Below are positions 38,961 through 49,168 of a stretch of 64,000 nt of DNA, in pieces (the first letter of the stretch is position 1; each line of letters begins with the position of its first letter). The DNA lies in NCBI RefSeq assembly GCF_026262505.1, contig NC_067207.1, positions 9,826,082-9,890,081 on the forward strand, given 5' to 3'. The notes below the pieces were generated by a model. That model was not told where the DNA came from, did not search any database, and saw nothing but the letters and a program-made list of their open reading frames with translations. The position numbers and the translations under genes are program-made. Source of the stretch: Trichomonas vaginalis G3. Its lineage: Eukaryota > Parabasalia > Trichomonadida > Trichomonadidae.

Positions 38961-39481
38961 AGTAGTATATATGATGGGTTGTGTGACTTTTTTTGTAAAC
39001 GTAAGAATTCATACAATATCGAGCGATTTTGTATCATTATTTTAACACATTAATTTTAAAATAATTTATTTATTTATTCTTACATAAATGACCCAACAAG
39101 TAAAACCAGATAAAATAGATTATCGAATTTTAGAGGATGGTGTATGCCGTTTATATTCAAAGATTTAAAGGGAAGCAATATTATAGAATTGTTAATCCTG
39201 AATACATAAAACATTAATGAATATGAAACCAATAAATCAAAACTGAGATATAAATATATTGGAAGTGATGAAAGATGCAAAGATAAAGATAAAGTTTATT
39301 CAGTTTCATATAATGAATGGAAAACCAATAAGATAAGAAAACATTTAGGAGATTATGGTAAAAGATTCACTACCATAATGAAATAAACACATTAAAAAAA
39401 TTAACATTAATTTTAAAAGAAGCTATATATAGATGATGTCAGATATTCCATGATTAATTAAACATTGTTTAAATCATGAAT
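38961..39481. repeat. Left terminal inverted repeat of B (521 bp)
   Basis: Matches the reverse complement of 61,298-61,818 along its whole length wherever checked, and stops at AAATCATGAAT. It includes a broken gene. Confidence 0.9.
39088..39386 (+). pseudogene. Broken gene inside left terminal repeat
   Basis: MTQQVKPDKIDYRILEDGVC starts at 39,088 and passes through shifts to KGKQYYRIVNPEYIK and RYKYIGSDERCKDKDKVYS, ending FTTIMK at 39,386. About 100 residues, basic and Tyr-rich, with the look of a small DNA-binding protein. The identical broken copy is in the right terminal repeat. The leader TTTATTCTTACATAA matches that of the PolB gene, so it was once an expressed gene. Confidence 0.5.
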
Positions 39482-39548
39482 ACATAAAACATTTATTTAA
39501 AAATTCATGTCTTACATTTCTGAATAATTTATTTTTATTTTGTATGAA

Positions 39549-40655
39549 ATGAGTGTCAAGACTAACGACGTTAAAAAATTAGGATTCACAAACGGGGAAA
39601 TAAAGGATATATTAGAGGAGGCAGGTTATGAAGTTAGTAAATATTATTTAAGAAATTGTCAAAAATTCACGGAGTTTTTAAATGAGTTTGGTTATGATGG
39701 AAAAATGAATAAAGATGATGTTATAAATTTCTTATATCCCACATCTGAAGAAGAAAAACCTAAAGAACCTGATGTTTTCCCTGAATATTATGAAGAACGG
39801 ATTAAAGATGATGAATATGATGAAATTGAAAGACTGGAAAAAATAAGAGATGAAATAGATGAAAAAATTAAGGAATTAAGAGAAGTTGAAAAATATAATG
39901 AAAATGAAGTAGAGGGTTTAATGAATATCCCAGCTTCAGAATCAGCAGTTCAGAAATCTCATGAAGAAAGATATAAAAATTATGTCTTAGAATCAACACA
40001 AAATTTATTAGATGGTGATATTGACGAAACACTTTCAGAAGAAGGCACAAAATTTATTCATAAACATAAGCTTCAGTTTATTGACGATGGAGATTATCCA
40101 TGTATATTACTTTCACCTCCTCTTGATTCTGAAAAATTCAAAAAAGCACTGAAAAATGTAACATATGCAACAAATACGATTAAGAAAGAAGATCATGATA
40201 TTTACACAAATTATTATTTAAATAAATGTACAGGTGTTGATAAAGTTTTTGATTTGTTAGATAAAATATCAAAAGAAACAATTGGTACATATAAAATTTT
40301 ATGCGATTGTGGTTTCATTATTGAAGATACCAATAATGTTTCATATGAAAGAACAGCACCGAAGGAAGACGAAGTTGAAAGGTCTATACCATTCGTTATT
40401 AAGAACATAAAAGATATGAAAACTTATAAACATTATATTTATTCATTTATTTCAGAAAAAATGGAAGCAACCCATAAAACATCATCTCATCATTTTATAG
40501 CTATTCATACATTCCTTTTCAAAGTTGTGAAATTAAATAAGACAGGAATTAGATTTAATGTATCAGGGTACACATTCTTGAGTAAATTAAAATGTATTCG
40601 TCACGTCGCAGATGATAAAAATTTATGTGTTCTTAATTCATTTTATGGGCTTTAG
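39549..40655 (+). CDS. Hypothetical 368-aa protein, first gene of B
   Basis: Intact from MSVKTNDVKKLGFTNGEIKD (the TTG-led extension upstream is ignored). An N-terminal helical region is followed by an acidic linker and a strong coiled coil (EIERLEKIRDEIDEKIKELR, about residues 95-125). The C-terminal domain contains CILLSPPLDSEKFKKALKNV and YKILCDCGFIIEDTN. It ends ...NSFYGL with the stop inside GGGCTTTAGCCC. It precedes PolB by 75 bp on the same strand. A terminal-protein role would suit a gene next to protein-primed PolB, but nothing in the sequence shows it. Confidence 0.65.
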   Translation: MSVKTNDVKKLGFTNGEIKDILEEAGYEVSKYYLRNCQKFTEFLNEFGYDGKMNKDDVINFLYPTSEEEKPKEPDVFPEYYEERIKDDEYDEIERLEKIRDEIDEKIKELREVEKYNENEVEGLMNIPASESAVQKSHEERYKNYVLESTQNLLDGDIDETLSEEGTKFIHKHKLQFIDDGDYPCILLSPPLDSEKFKKALKNVTYATNTIKKEDHDIYTNYYLNKCTGVDKVFDLLDKISKETIGTYKILCDCGFIIEDTNNVSYERTAPKEDEVERSIPFVIKNIKDMKTYKHYIYSFISEKMEATHKTSSHHFIAIHTFLFKVVKLNKTGIRFNVSGYTFLSKLKCIRHVADDKNLCVLNSFYGL

Positions 40656-40682
40656 CCCTGGACTCTCTGAGTCTCGGACTTT
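40648..40682 (+). terminator. Hairpins at the gene end
   Basis: GGGCTTTAGCCC (containing the stop codon) is followed by GACTCTCTGAGTC. Both can fold. The end of the 62255 gene in element C has the same GGGCTTTAA stop context, followed by GGACCCGGGCTC. Confidence 0.45.
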
Positions 40683-40730
40683 AAATAAAACTAACTTTAT
40701 TTTTATTTTTTAATTTTTTTTCTTACATAA

Positions 40731-43700
40731 ATGAACAAAAATGGAACAGCTAAAATGAATGATAATCAAATAAGAGCCGAAGGTAGAAGGTTATTTAAAC
40801 GCTTCTATAACATTCCTGATGGTGTTAATCCTAAAACTCGTAGAAGTTATTTAAATGAAGCCATAGATGCATATGAAGGATTTGACATTTCATCAGAAAG
40901 TGAGAGGTTAGCAAGAATGTTAAACGTTAATATTGATTTTTATTATTGTGACCCTCAACCAAAAGACGTAGATATTAACAAGGTAGACTTTCCATTAGTG
41001 GAATCAATAATGATAGATCCAGAATTTGAAACAGTAAATATTTTATTAACACAGAGTCCATGTGGAAAACTTCACGCTGACAGAATTACAGACGTTGAAG
41101 CACTCACAGGATATAAAGTTTGCCCCTTTTGCAAAGAAGAAGTATATTCTATCCGTGATGATCCAGAAAGGAAAAACCAAAGAAGATTTTTAAAACATTG
41201 TGAGAAATGTAAAGAAAATAATGGAAGATTAATTCAAGACGTTCAATTGCAAAACACACAACAACCATATGCACCACATATCACGAAACAGAAGATATAT
41301 CAATGGCTATTAGCACATAATTTGCAGGAATATTATAAACCAACAAGATATTATATTACTTTTGACTTCGAAACATTAGAGACTAAAGAAGAACTTCAAC
41401 TTTCTGAATGTGCAACTTTGAACGCTTACTTAAAACCATTCATGGTATCATCAACGGTTAAATTAAACGATAAAACATATACGAGGAATTTTTGCTTAAC
41501 ATCAAGTGATTCGTTCATCTCTGATTGGATTGAATTTTTATTTTCAACCTGTTCATTAGTTGCTAAATCAAATATTGAACAATATGAAGAATTAATGAAT
41601 ACATTAAATGAAAAACAGAAGAAAGCATTTAAAGAACTTCTAGATGAGGAATTCAATAAAGTGAATATCATAGGTTTTAATTCGGGAAAGTTTGATATAA
41701 ATTTAATTCTTCGTGATTTAAACACTGCAAAATGGAAAATAAAATCAATGCTGGGTTCATCTTCACAATTTAAGCAAATCATTGTAAAGAAAACAAACGT
41801 TCCATATGAATTGAGATTTATTGACATCAGAAATTATATAGCGGGTGGGACATTAGACCAATTCACTCAAGATTTCGGAAAATAAAACACGTGTTAAATC
41901 CTTTTTCCCTTATCAATTCATCACATGGGAGAATTACGAAGAAGAATTATATAAAAGTGGAACCATTCACTCAAGATTCATTTTATTCAGCATTAACTCA
42001 AGAAACTATATCAGATAGTGATTATCAAATATATCTCAATGATGCTAAAAATTTTGAGAATAGATTAGAATATTTTATTCATTATTGCAATAAAGACGTT
42101 GAAATTATGATTGACCCAATTGATAAAATTATCGAAGAAACATTTGTTTATAAAATTGACATGCTTCATAATCTTTCTTTATCATCGAATGCTTCAATGA
42201 TTCGTTACGCTTTAGCATATAAAGACTTTAATCCTAATGAAAAATATCCTGAGGAAGAGATAGAATCAAGTTTTGAATTAACAAAAAAGTATTGGAAATA
42301 TAAAATTGATTCATATAAGAAACAAGATGAAAAGGCGAAAAGAGATACTAAAAATAATGTTTCAACGGATGATTTTCAATACTATCACGATTTAATCCTT
42401 TCATCTAAATGCAAAATGTGTGGTAAAGCGTTTACATATGTAAATAAACCAACATTGGATAGAATCGATAATGAAAAACCACATACCAAAGAAAATTGTC
42501 AGTTAATGTGTTGTTATTGCAATGTCGTAAAATCAAATAAAGATGAAGATGTTCAACGTTTAAGAATCAATTTAAGAAATTATGCATTAAAAAATAATTT
42601 ACCAATGACTTTAGATTCAGTTGAAGCTTATCACATTCTCCGTAATGGAATTACTGGTGGTTTATCAAATGTTCAACATAGAGTAAATCTTAAAGGAATC
42701 ACGCACATTAATAAACTTTCATATAATCCAGAAACTAAAACTGTATCAAATGAGGACACCACCAACATTATGACTCATTTCGTTGGTTGATTTAATTCAT
42801 TATATCCTTCATCATTTTCATCTAATCCTCATGATTTCATTCAATATACTGACCATAAAATGTATATGCCGGGAAGATTGAATGGTGTTATCATTTGTGA
42901 TACAGCAACAAAGAAAGCAAAAGCACTGGGAATAATTAAGAAGAAAAATACTTTATTCGTGGCTGAAGTAAAGGGTCACATTGATGAAAAATACATTAAT
43001 GATTACATAAACTTTTTACCGATAATAAGAAACTTAGATATTATCACAGATGAAAAAACAATTGGCAGTTTTATGTATAATTACATGAAATCAAACAATC
43101 TACCGTTGACCAGAAACAGAGAAAATTAACTCAGTTAGCATCAACACACAACCAATATCAACCATTTTCTTCTTATTATCTTTGGTATCTAATAGACATT
43201 TCATTTTATCATCGATGACATTCAATCAATTTTAACATTTACAAAAAACACTTGTTTTAATGAATTTGCGAACAAATTTATGAACGAAAGACAAAAGGCT
43301 GAATTAGAAGGAAATAAAGGAAAAAGTTTATTTTGCAAGATTTCACTTAATGGATCATATGGTTACGATGCAATGAATACACAAAATTACACAAAGACTA
43401 AAATCATACATGCACAGAAGGCACGCGTTGCATGTATGTCAAATAAGTTTAAAAACATAAGAGAAATAGGTGAAGATACGTATCAAGTGATGCTTAAAGA
43501 TAGATTTTATAGATGTGAAACATGTTTACAAGAGGCATTCTTCACTTTAGATAATGCTAAATACTGGTATTTGGTTTTCATTTATGATTTTATGTATAAA
43601 TGCATGAATGTTAATCGTTTTCATTTCATTGAAGGTGATACTGATTCATCTTATTGGGCAATCGCTGGCGACCCAAATCTTCCTAACACTCAAGCATTTC

Positions 43701-44164
43701 AAGCAATTGTTACTGATAAACAATTTTATGATAAAAACATTTACAAATTCGCACCTTTTGATTTCTTTTGTTTTGATGAGAAATTTAAACCTAAATTAAA
43801 GAATAAAGCTGAAGAAAAAGCACATGAGAAGAAGTTATTGGGTTTAGCAATTGAGAAACAAGGTGATAACATGGTTGCTTTATGCCCCAAGTGTTATACA
43901 TCATTCAACGGTTCAATTGATGGAAGTGATTTTAAAAAGATTGCACAAAAAATGAAAGGAGTTAGTTTACGACAAAATAAACAATTAACACCTAAAAATT
44001 ATTTGGATATAATAAATGATAAAGTGATATTTGATGGTCAGAATATTAATTTACAACTTAAAAACGGGTCAATGACTCGCTTAACAATCGGTAAGACTGC
44101 ATTAACAGGAGCACACACTAAGGCTGTATGTTGTGAAAATGGATGTTGTATGCCGTTTATTTAA
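40731..44164 (+). pseudogene. Protein-primed DNA polymerase B, broken; embedded HNH-like domain
   Basis: The replicative polymerase of Mavericks. Zinc-ribbon-like CPFCKEEV...HCEKC lies near residue 130. Exonuclease motifs are YITFDFETLET (41,360), NIIGFNSGKFDINLIL (41,670) and YCNKDVEIM (42,083). Polymerase motifs are FNSLYPSSF (42,793; the catalytic Asp position reads TGA stop), KISLNGSYGYD (43,338) and EGDTDSSYW (43,632). Between exonuclease and palm lies an HNH-like block, CKMC...LDRIDNEKPHTKENCQLM then CYCN (42,410-42,523). Frames shift near 41,882, 41,945, 43,120 and 43,225, and the motif A stop adds another break. Not functional as read. Confidence 0.85.
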
Positions 44165-44265
44165 TGAAATGCCACAGAAGAGACAAAAGGAACCGTTGAA
44201 TGATGGTTTTGATTCTTGATCAAAGAGGTGGGCACCCTTAAAACATTTATTTTATTTTTATATAA

Positions 44266-44873
44266 ATGGATAACGTAGATTTAGAAAATTTAATTGATGA
44301 TTTAGTACGTGATCAAAATTTTCTTAGTTATTATGATTTAAAAGCATATCTCCAAAAATATGATGAAAATATAACGGATGATGATATGGATTATTATTAT
44401 TCATATTATGATAATGAATTTTTGAAATATCATGATAAATAATTTCTAAAATTAAAGATAAAATTAAAAATAATGAATATACAAAGGAAAAAACTAAATC
44501 ACAACTTAAACATTTGAAAGATTTCAAAAATGAAGTATTAACAGAAGAAGATATTGATGAATTATATAAATTATATAATCCTGAGCCACAAAAAACAAAG
44601 AAACAAAACGCCCGGGTCCTTCAGACCAAAAATGATGCACAAGCTTTAATTTATGATTCATTAGTTAAACCACATTCAGCCCAACTTTTAAATGAAGATC
44701 AACTTTTGGAATTCATCCTTCAACATAAACTCGAAGCAGGAAAGTATATCAAACCTTTATATACAGCATATTTAAAACAAATGAATAGAATACATCCGGA
44801 ATTAATGAAAGGGAATGAATTCCAAAACTTCATCATCCAAAATCAAAGCAGATAAAATTAAACCACTCACAAC
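44266..44873 (+). pseudogene. Acidic/helical protein, possibly the integrase N-terminal region
   Basis: MDNVDLENLIDDLVRDQNFL runs to 44,442. After a single-base shift the reading continues KIKDKIKNNEYTKEKTKSQL to QNFIIQNQSR at 44,855. A second shift would carry it into PPAVVPPPAVVPPPAV, coded by three 18-bp repeats at 44,880-44,930, and on toward the integrase. This suggests one long gene from 44,266 to 45,795 with a proline linker, but two separate genes are equally possible. No domain is recognised in this part. Confidence 0.45.
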
Positions 44874-44874
44874 A

Positions 44875-44932
44875 CCAAAACCTCCAGCAGTAGTACCTCC
44901 TCCAGCAGTAGTACCTCCTCCAGCAGTTAATA
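44875..44932 (+). repeat. 18-bp repeats encoding a proline linker
   Basis: GTACCTCCTCCAGCA occurs in tandem, giving PPPAVV units. Unit length is a multiple of three, as expected for coding repeats. Confidence 0.6.
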
Positions 44933-45036
44933 CCTTCATCATTCACTTTATTATATCCATTTCAAACATTAAAGAAGCAAAAAGATTTTAAAAGGGATTT
45001 CAAGATATTAAATAAACCAACTGACCCAAAATTCAA

Positions 45037-45795
45037 CCGTTAAAGGAAAAATTTGGTCGCCCTTCATTTGCACCATATCCATATTCATACGAAATCGATC
45101 ATTGAATATTCAAAAGGAAACGTTACTTATTTATTTGCCATTAACATTAACACAAGATATTTATATTGCATTCCGGTGAAAGGGAAAACAGAACAGGAAA
45201 CAAGAAGAGCTATTCAATACTTACTAGATCATGAAAGAGTAGATAATATCAGGGGTGATGTGATAAAGGATTTCAGGCAACTATGACTCATTATTTCCCA
45301 CAAATTAATTTTTACTTTTCATCCTCTCCATATACGTTTCATAATAAAATAGTTGATGCGGTAATGAGAACTCTTAGAGATGCGTTAGGGGTTAACGGTC
45401 AGATATACTGGGATGGAAATCATGACTCCATCATACAACAGTTAGTATATTATTATAATAATACATGGCATAGAACTATAAACATGAAACCAGTGGAAAT
45501 GAAAAATGATATTTCAAAAGAATGGGAATATATTAGAAAGCAAATGGAAAGGTTGAATGATGTTAAACGTGAACAAATTAATTCGGGGCTCATGAATTTT
45601 AAACAAGGGGATAAAGTTTTGATTCATCTCGATTATGGAAAAACTGATAAATCAATGACAAAAAGAAGACGAAGATTTGACACAATAGCTGAATTTGTTA
45701 GATATATTAACGGTAATGTATTAGTTGAAGTTGACAATAAATTAATAGAAATTCCGATTTATTTTATTACTCCATTATATTTAAATAATATTTAA
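45037..45795 (+). pseudogene. Retroviral-type integrase of B, frameshifted
   Basis: The first catalytic Asp is in PYSYEIDH (about 45,098, then a stop by frameshift), followed in another frame by GNVTYLFAININTRYLYCIP. The second is in IRGDVIKDF (45,250). The third acidic position is Asp in KIVDAVMRTLRDALG (45,345), again not Glu. YNNTWHRTINMKPVEMK and the C-terminal MNFKQGDKVLIHLDYGKTDK with VEVDNKLIEIPIYFITPLY match the Maverick integrase tail. At least two shifts (45,105; 45,275) break it. It aligns with the element A integrase at 19558 in core and tail. Confidence 0.8.
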
Positions 45796-45816
45796 TTTTT
45801 TTTTATTTCGTAAGAA

Positions 45817-46080
45817 ATGAGTGACAACAAAGCAGTCAAGAGTCCAGACGATGAATATAAAAAGAAACTAAACAGAATTAAATCAAAAATATGCTATTAC
45901 AAAAAGAAGCCGCAATGTGGTGGGGTTGAAAACGATCAAGAAATAATCGAAAAATTAGAAACTTATCGTTCAATCCTCAAACTGAGTGAAGCAAAAATAA
46001 AAGAATTTAATAGAATAAATAAATTGATTGGAAGAGATGAATTTAATAAAGATGAATTTTTAAACTCAATCCAAAATTAA
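45817..46080 (+). CDS. Small basic coiled-coil protein, 87 residues
   Basis: MSDNKAVKSPDDEYKKKLNR, a Lys/Tyr/Cys stretch (RIKSKICYYKKKPQCGG) and an amphipathic helix (EIIEKLETYRSILKLSEAKI). Intact. Leader TTTTTTTTATTTCGTAAGAA. It ends with its TAA overlapping the stop of the convergent 46077 gene. Function is unknown. Confidence 0.6.
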   Translation: MSDNKAVKSPDDEYKKKLNRIKSKICYYKKKPQCGGVENDQEIIEKLETYRSILKLSEAKIKEFNRINKLIGRDEFNKDEFLNSIQN

Positions 46081-46241
46081 TTTTTATTTTTCTTTGACAA
46101 CATCTCTCTTTCCATCATTACTGCATAACCACATTTTCTCAGTTTTAGTGGTTTGTTATTTTTAGCAAGTTCTCGCAGCATTTTTATCGTTTCCTCCCTT
46201 GTTATGATTCGTGGTAAATTTTGAGCTTGCGGGGTATTCAT
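46077..46241 (-). CDS. Small protein, 54 residues
   Basis: MNTPQAQNLPRIITREETIK... with a basic helical end (MEREMLSKKNKN). Its leader TTTTATTTTTATATAA is the standard element B gene leader, which supports it despite the length. Stop codons of this gene and the preceding one share TTAA. Confidence 0.5.
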   Translation of the reverse strand: MNTPQAQNLPRIITREETIKMLRELAKNNKPLKLRKCGYAVMMEREMLSKKNKN

Positions 46242-46456
46242 TTATATAAAAATAAAATTTTGTTATCAGTTATTTTATCGTTAATGGTTTTCAGGTTATT
46301 CAATAATTAATTCAAATCATAACACCATGTTATCATGTGCTACCAGGTCATTCAACTTCTCTGAAAAAATGAGACAACATGACATTTTGACAACAACATG
46401 AAAAATGATTTGTCATGACTTCATCGTAATGAGTGTAAATGACCCAAAAATAATGT

Positions 46457-46666
46457 TTAGGTGAAGAAGTGAGATCTCACCTCTTTTCTCACCTCTTGCT
46501 TTGTAGAACGAAGAGCATTCATTATACTTTGCATTTGGTACATGTCATCTTTGACCGAACGAATGAGTCTCAATTGTTTGTTATATTGTATGTATTCGTA
46601 TTCTTCATTTATGGCTTCATGAACGATAGCAGTTGTTGTGTTCTCTGATGTTGACATATCTGTCAT
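46457..46666 (-). CDS. Small helical protein, 69 residues
   Basis: Starts MTDMSTSENTTTAIVHEAIN and continues as one amphipathic helix rich in Glu, Gln and Arg (YIQYNKQLRLIRSVKDDMYQ). The last codons (KQEVRKEVRSHFFT) read into the palindromic element, so the natural end may have been lost. Upstream leader TTTTGTATGAA. It lies in the block that is nearly identical to element A DNA. Confidence 0.5.
   Translation of the reverse strand: MTDMSTSENTTTAIVHEAINEEYEYIQYNKQLRLIRSVKDDMYQMQSIMNALRSTKQEVRKEVRSHFFT
46460..46493 (-). terminator. Palindromic 3'-end element in B
   Basis: GTGAGATCTCAC core with GGTGAAGAA and CACCTC arms, overlapping the stop of the 69-aa gene. Same family as in element A. Confidence 0.55.
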
Positions 46667-46730
46667 TTCATACAAAATAATAAAACTAACTTTATTTTCT
46701 GACTTTCACAAAAGACCAAAAATAAACGCT

Positions 46731-47342
46731 TTACATGTATTTTTCAGCAACTTCGTCAAATAATTTTATAGCTTTATCTATCTCATCTACTTCAAACGTT
46801 TCGTTACCTTTCGTGGGAGCACCATACATTTTCTCAAAAACTTCAAGCAGTTCTGTTTCAGCAGCTCTCATATCATTAACAAACACAACCTTGACTCTAT
46901 TGACTGTACTGTCATATCTTTGAGTTATATTATATGTCCTTCCTATCTTATATCTTTTTGTGTTGAAGTCCTTCGGTTTCTGAACGATGTAAAGTAAGCC
47001 TTCACTGCAACGTTCCATATCGAATGAACCATATGTTATGAAGTTATATCCAACAACTGGGTCTAACCATAACAAAACTATTGGTATAAGACTTTTGTCT
47101 ATAAGATATGCTCTTGTTCCATGAAATGTTACTGATATCATAAGCTCAGGATTTCTTGTCAAAATTTTCTGAGTTGAAGCATTTCTAACCCAGTCGTTTG
47201 TTTTCTTTCCAGATGGAGATATAATGTCTGACAAAGAATATTTGTTGTATTTCTTACAGTATCTTACGTTTAAATCACCTATTCTAACCACTTTGGTGTC
47301 ATTGTCTATCTTTCTAACTGTTTCAAACTCAATGTTTGTCAT
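46731..47342 (-). CDS. KilA-N / T5orf172 protein of B
   Basis: Intact, 203 residues from MTNIEFETVRKIDNDTKVVR. Domain layout and most bases equal the element A gene at 14613-15224, roughly 95 percent by eye, with clustered differences such as ISPSGKKTNDWVRNAST and VTFHGTRAYLIDK. The GIY-YIG-like half (YIVQKPKDFNTKRYKIGRTY) is unchanged. The difference sites fall in the KilA-N half, where DNA recognition would lie. It sits in a roughly 1-kb block with A-type palindromes, so it was probably acquired from an A-like element. Confidence 0.8.
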   Translation of the reverse strand: MTNIEFETVRKIDNDTKVVRIGDLNVRYCKKYNKYSLSDIISPSGKKTNDWVRNASTQKILTRNPELMISVTFHGTRAYLIDKSLIPIVLLWLDPVVGYNFITYGSFDMERCSEGLLYIVQKPKDFNTKRYKIGRTYNITQRYDSTVNRVKVVFVNDMRAAETELLEVFEKMYGAPTKGNETFEVDEIDKAIKLFDEVAEKYM

Positions 47343-47403
47343 TACTGTCTTTACATACAAAATAAAAAAATAAATAAAAATAAAATTAGCGTCAATGGTT
47401 TTC

Positions 47404-49150
47404 TAACTAATGAAATTCATGATTTTTGAAGAACTGAAGGTGCTACCATGTTGTCATGATGACGACATGAAATTGTGTCAACATCACGAGAGGAAAGCAA
47501 TAATGAATTATTTTTGAAGAACTGAAGGTGCTACCATGTTGTCATGATGACGACATGAAATTGTGTCAACATCACGAGAGGAAGGCAATAATGAATTATT
47601 TTTGAAGAACTGAAGGTGCTACCATGTTACCGGGTGCTACCAGGTAATTTAATTTCTTTTAAAAATGGTGACAACATGACATTTTGACAACAACATAGGA
47701 GGAAGGCAATAATGAATTATTTTTGAAGAACTGAAGGTGCTACCATGTTGTCATGATGACGACATGAAATTGTGTCAACATCACGAGAGGAAGGCAATAA
47801 TGAATTATTTTTGAAGAACTGAAGGTGCTACCATGTTGTCATGATGACGACATGAAATTGTGTCAACATCACGAGAGGAAAGCAATAATGAATTATTTTT
47901 GAAGAACTGAAGGTGCTACCATGTTACCGGGTGCTACCAGGTAATTTAATTTCTTTTAAAAATGGTGACAACATGACATTTTGACAACAACATAGGAGGA
48001 AGGCAATAATGAATTATTTTTGAAGAACTGAAGGTGCTACCATGTTGTCATGATGACGACATGAAATTGTGTCAACATCACGAGAGGAAGGCAATAATGA
48101 ATTATTTTTGAAGAACTGAAGGTGCTACCATGTTACCGGGTGCTACCAGGTAATTTAATTTCTTTTAAAAAATGGTGACAACATGACATTTTGACACAAC
48201 ACATAGGAGGAAGGCAATAATGAATTATTTTTGAAGAACTGAAGGTGCTACCATGTTGTCATGATGACGACATGAAATTGTGTCAACATCACGAGAGGAA
48301 GGCAATAATGAATTATTTTTGAAGAACTGAAGGTGCTACATGTTGTCATGATGACGACATGAAATTGTGTCAACATCACGAGAGGAAAGCAATAATGAAT
48401 TATTTTTGAAGAACTGAAGGTGCTACCATGTTACCGGGTGCTACCAGGTAATTTAATTTCTTTTAAAAAATGGTGACAACAATGACATTTTGACAACAAC
48501 ATAGGAGAGGAAGGCAATAATGAATTATTTTTGAAGAACTGAAGGTGCTACCATGTTGTCATGATGACGACATGAAATTTGTGTCAACATCACGAGAGGA
48601 AGGCAATAATGAATTATTTTTGAAAGAACTGAAGGTGCTACCATGTTACCGGGGTGCTACCAGGTAATTTAATTTCTTTTAAAAATGGTGACAACATGAC
48701 ATTTTGACAACAACATAGGAGGAAGGCAATAATGAATTATTTTTGAAGAACTGAAGGTGCTACCATGTTGTCATGATGACGACATGAAAATTGTGTCAAC
48801 ATCACGAGAGGAAAGCAATAATGAATTATTTTTGAAGAACTGAAGGTGCTACTATGTTACCATGTGCTACCAGGTAATTTAATTTCTTTTAAAAATGGTG
48901 ACAACATGACATTTTGACAACAACATAGGAGGAAGGCAATAATGAATTATTTTTGAAGAACTGAAGGTGCTACCATGTTGTCATGATGACGACATGAAAT
49001 TGTGTCAACATCACGAGAGGAAAGCAATAATGAATTATTTTTGAAGAACTGAAGGTGCTACCATGTTACCGGGTGCTACCAGGTCATTTAATTTCTTTTA
49101 AAAATAGTGACAACATGACATTTTGACAACAACATAGGAGGAAGGCAAAA
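47404..49150. repeat. Left higher-order repeat array (88-bp and 121-bp units)
   Basis: Two unit types share the head GAATTATTTTTGAAGAACTG and AAGGTGCTACCATGTT. Type 1 (88 bp) continues GTCATGATGACGACATGAAA; type 2 (121 bp) continues ACCGGGTGCTACCAGGTAAT and ends TTTGACAACAACATAGG. They alternate irregularly about 16 times. Each contains imperfect palindromes. There is no coding. Confidence 0.9.
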
Positions 49151-49168
49151 ATAAATTCAAATCATACT

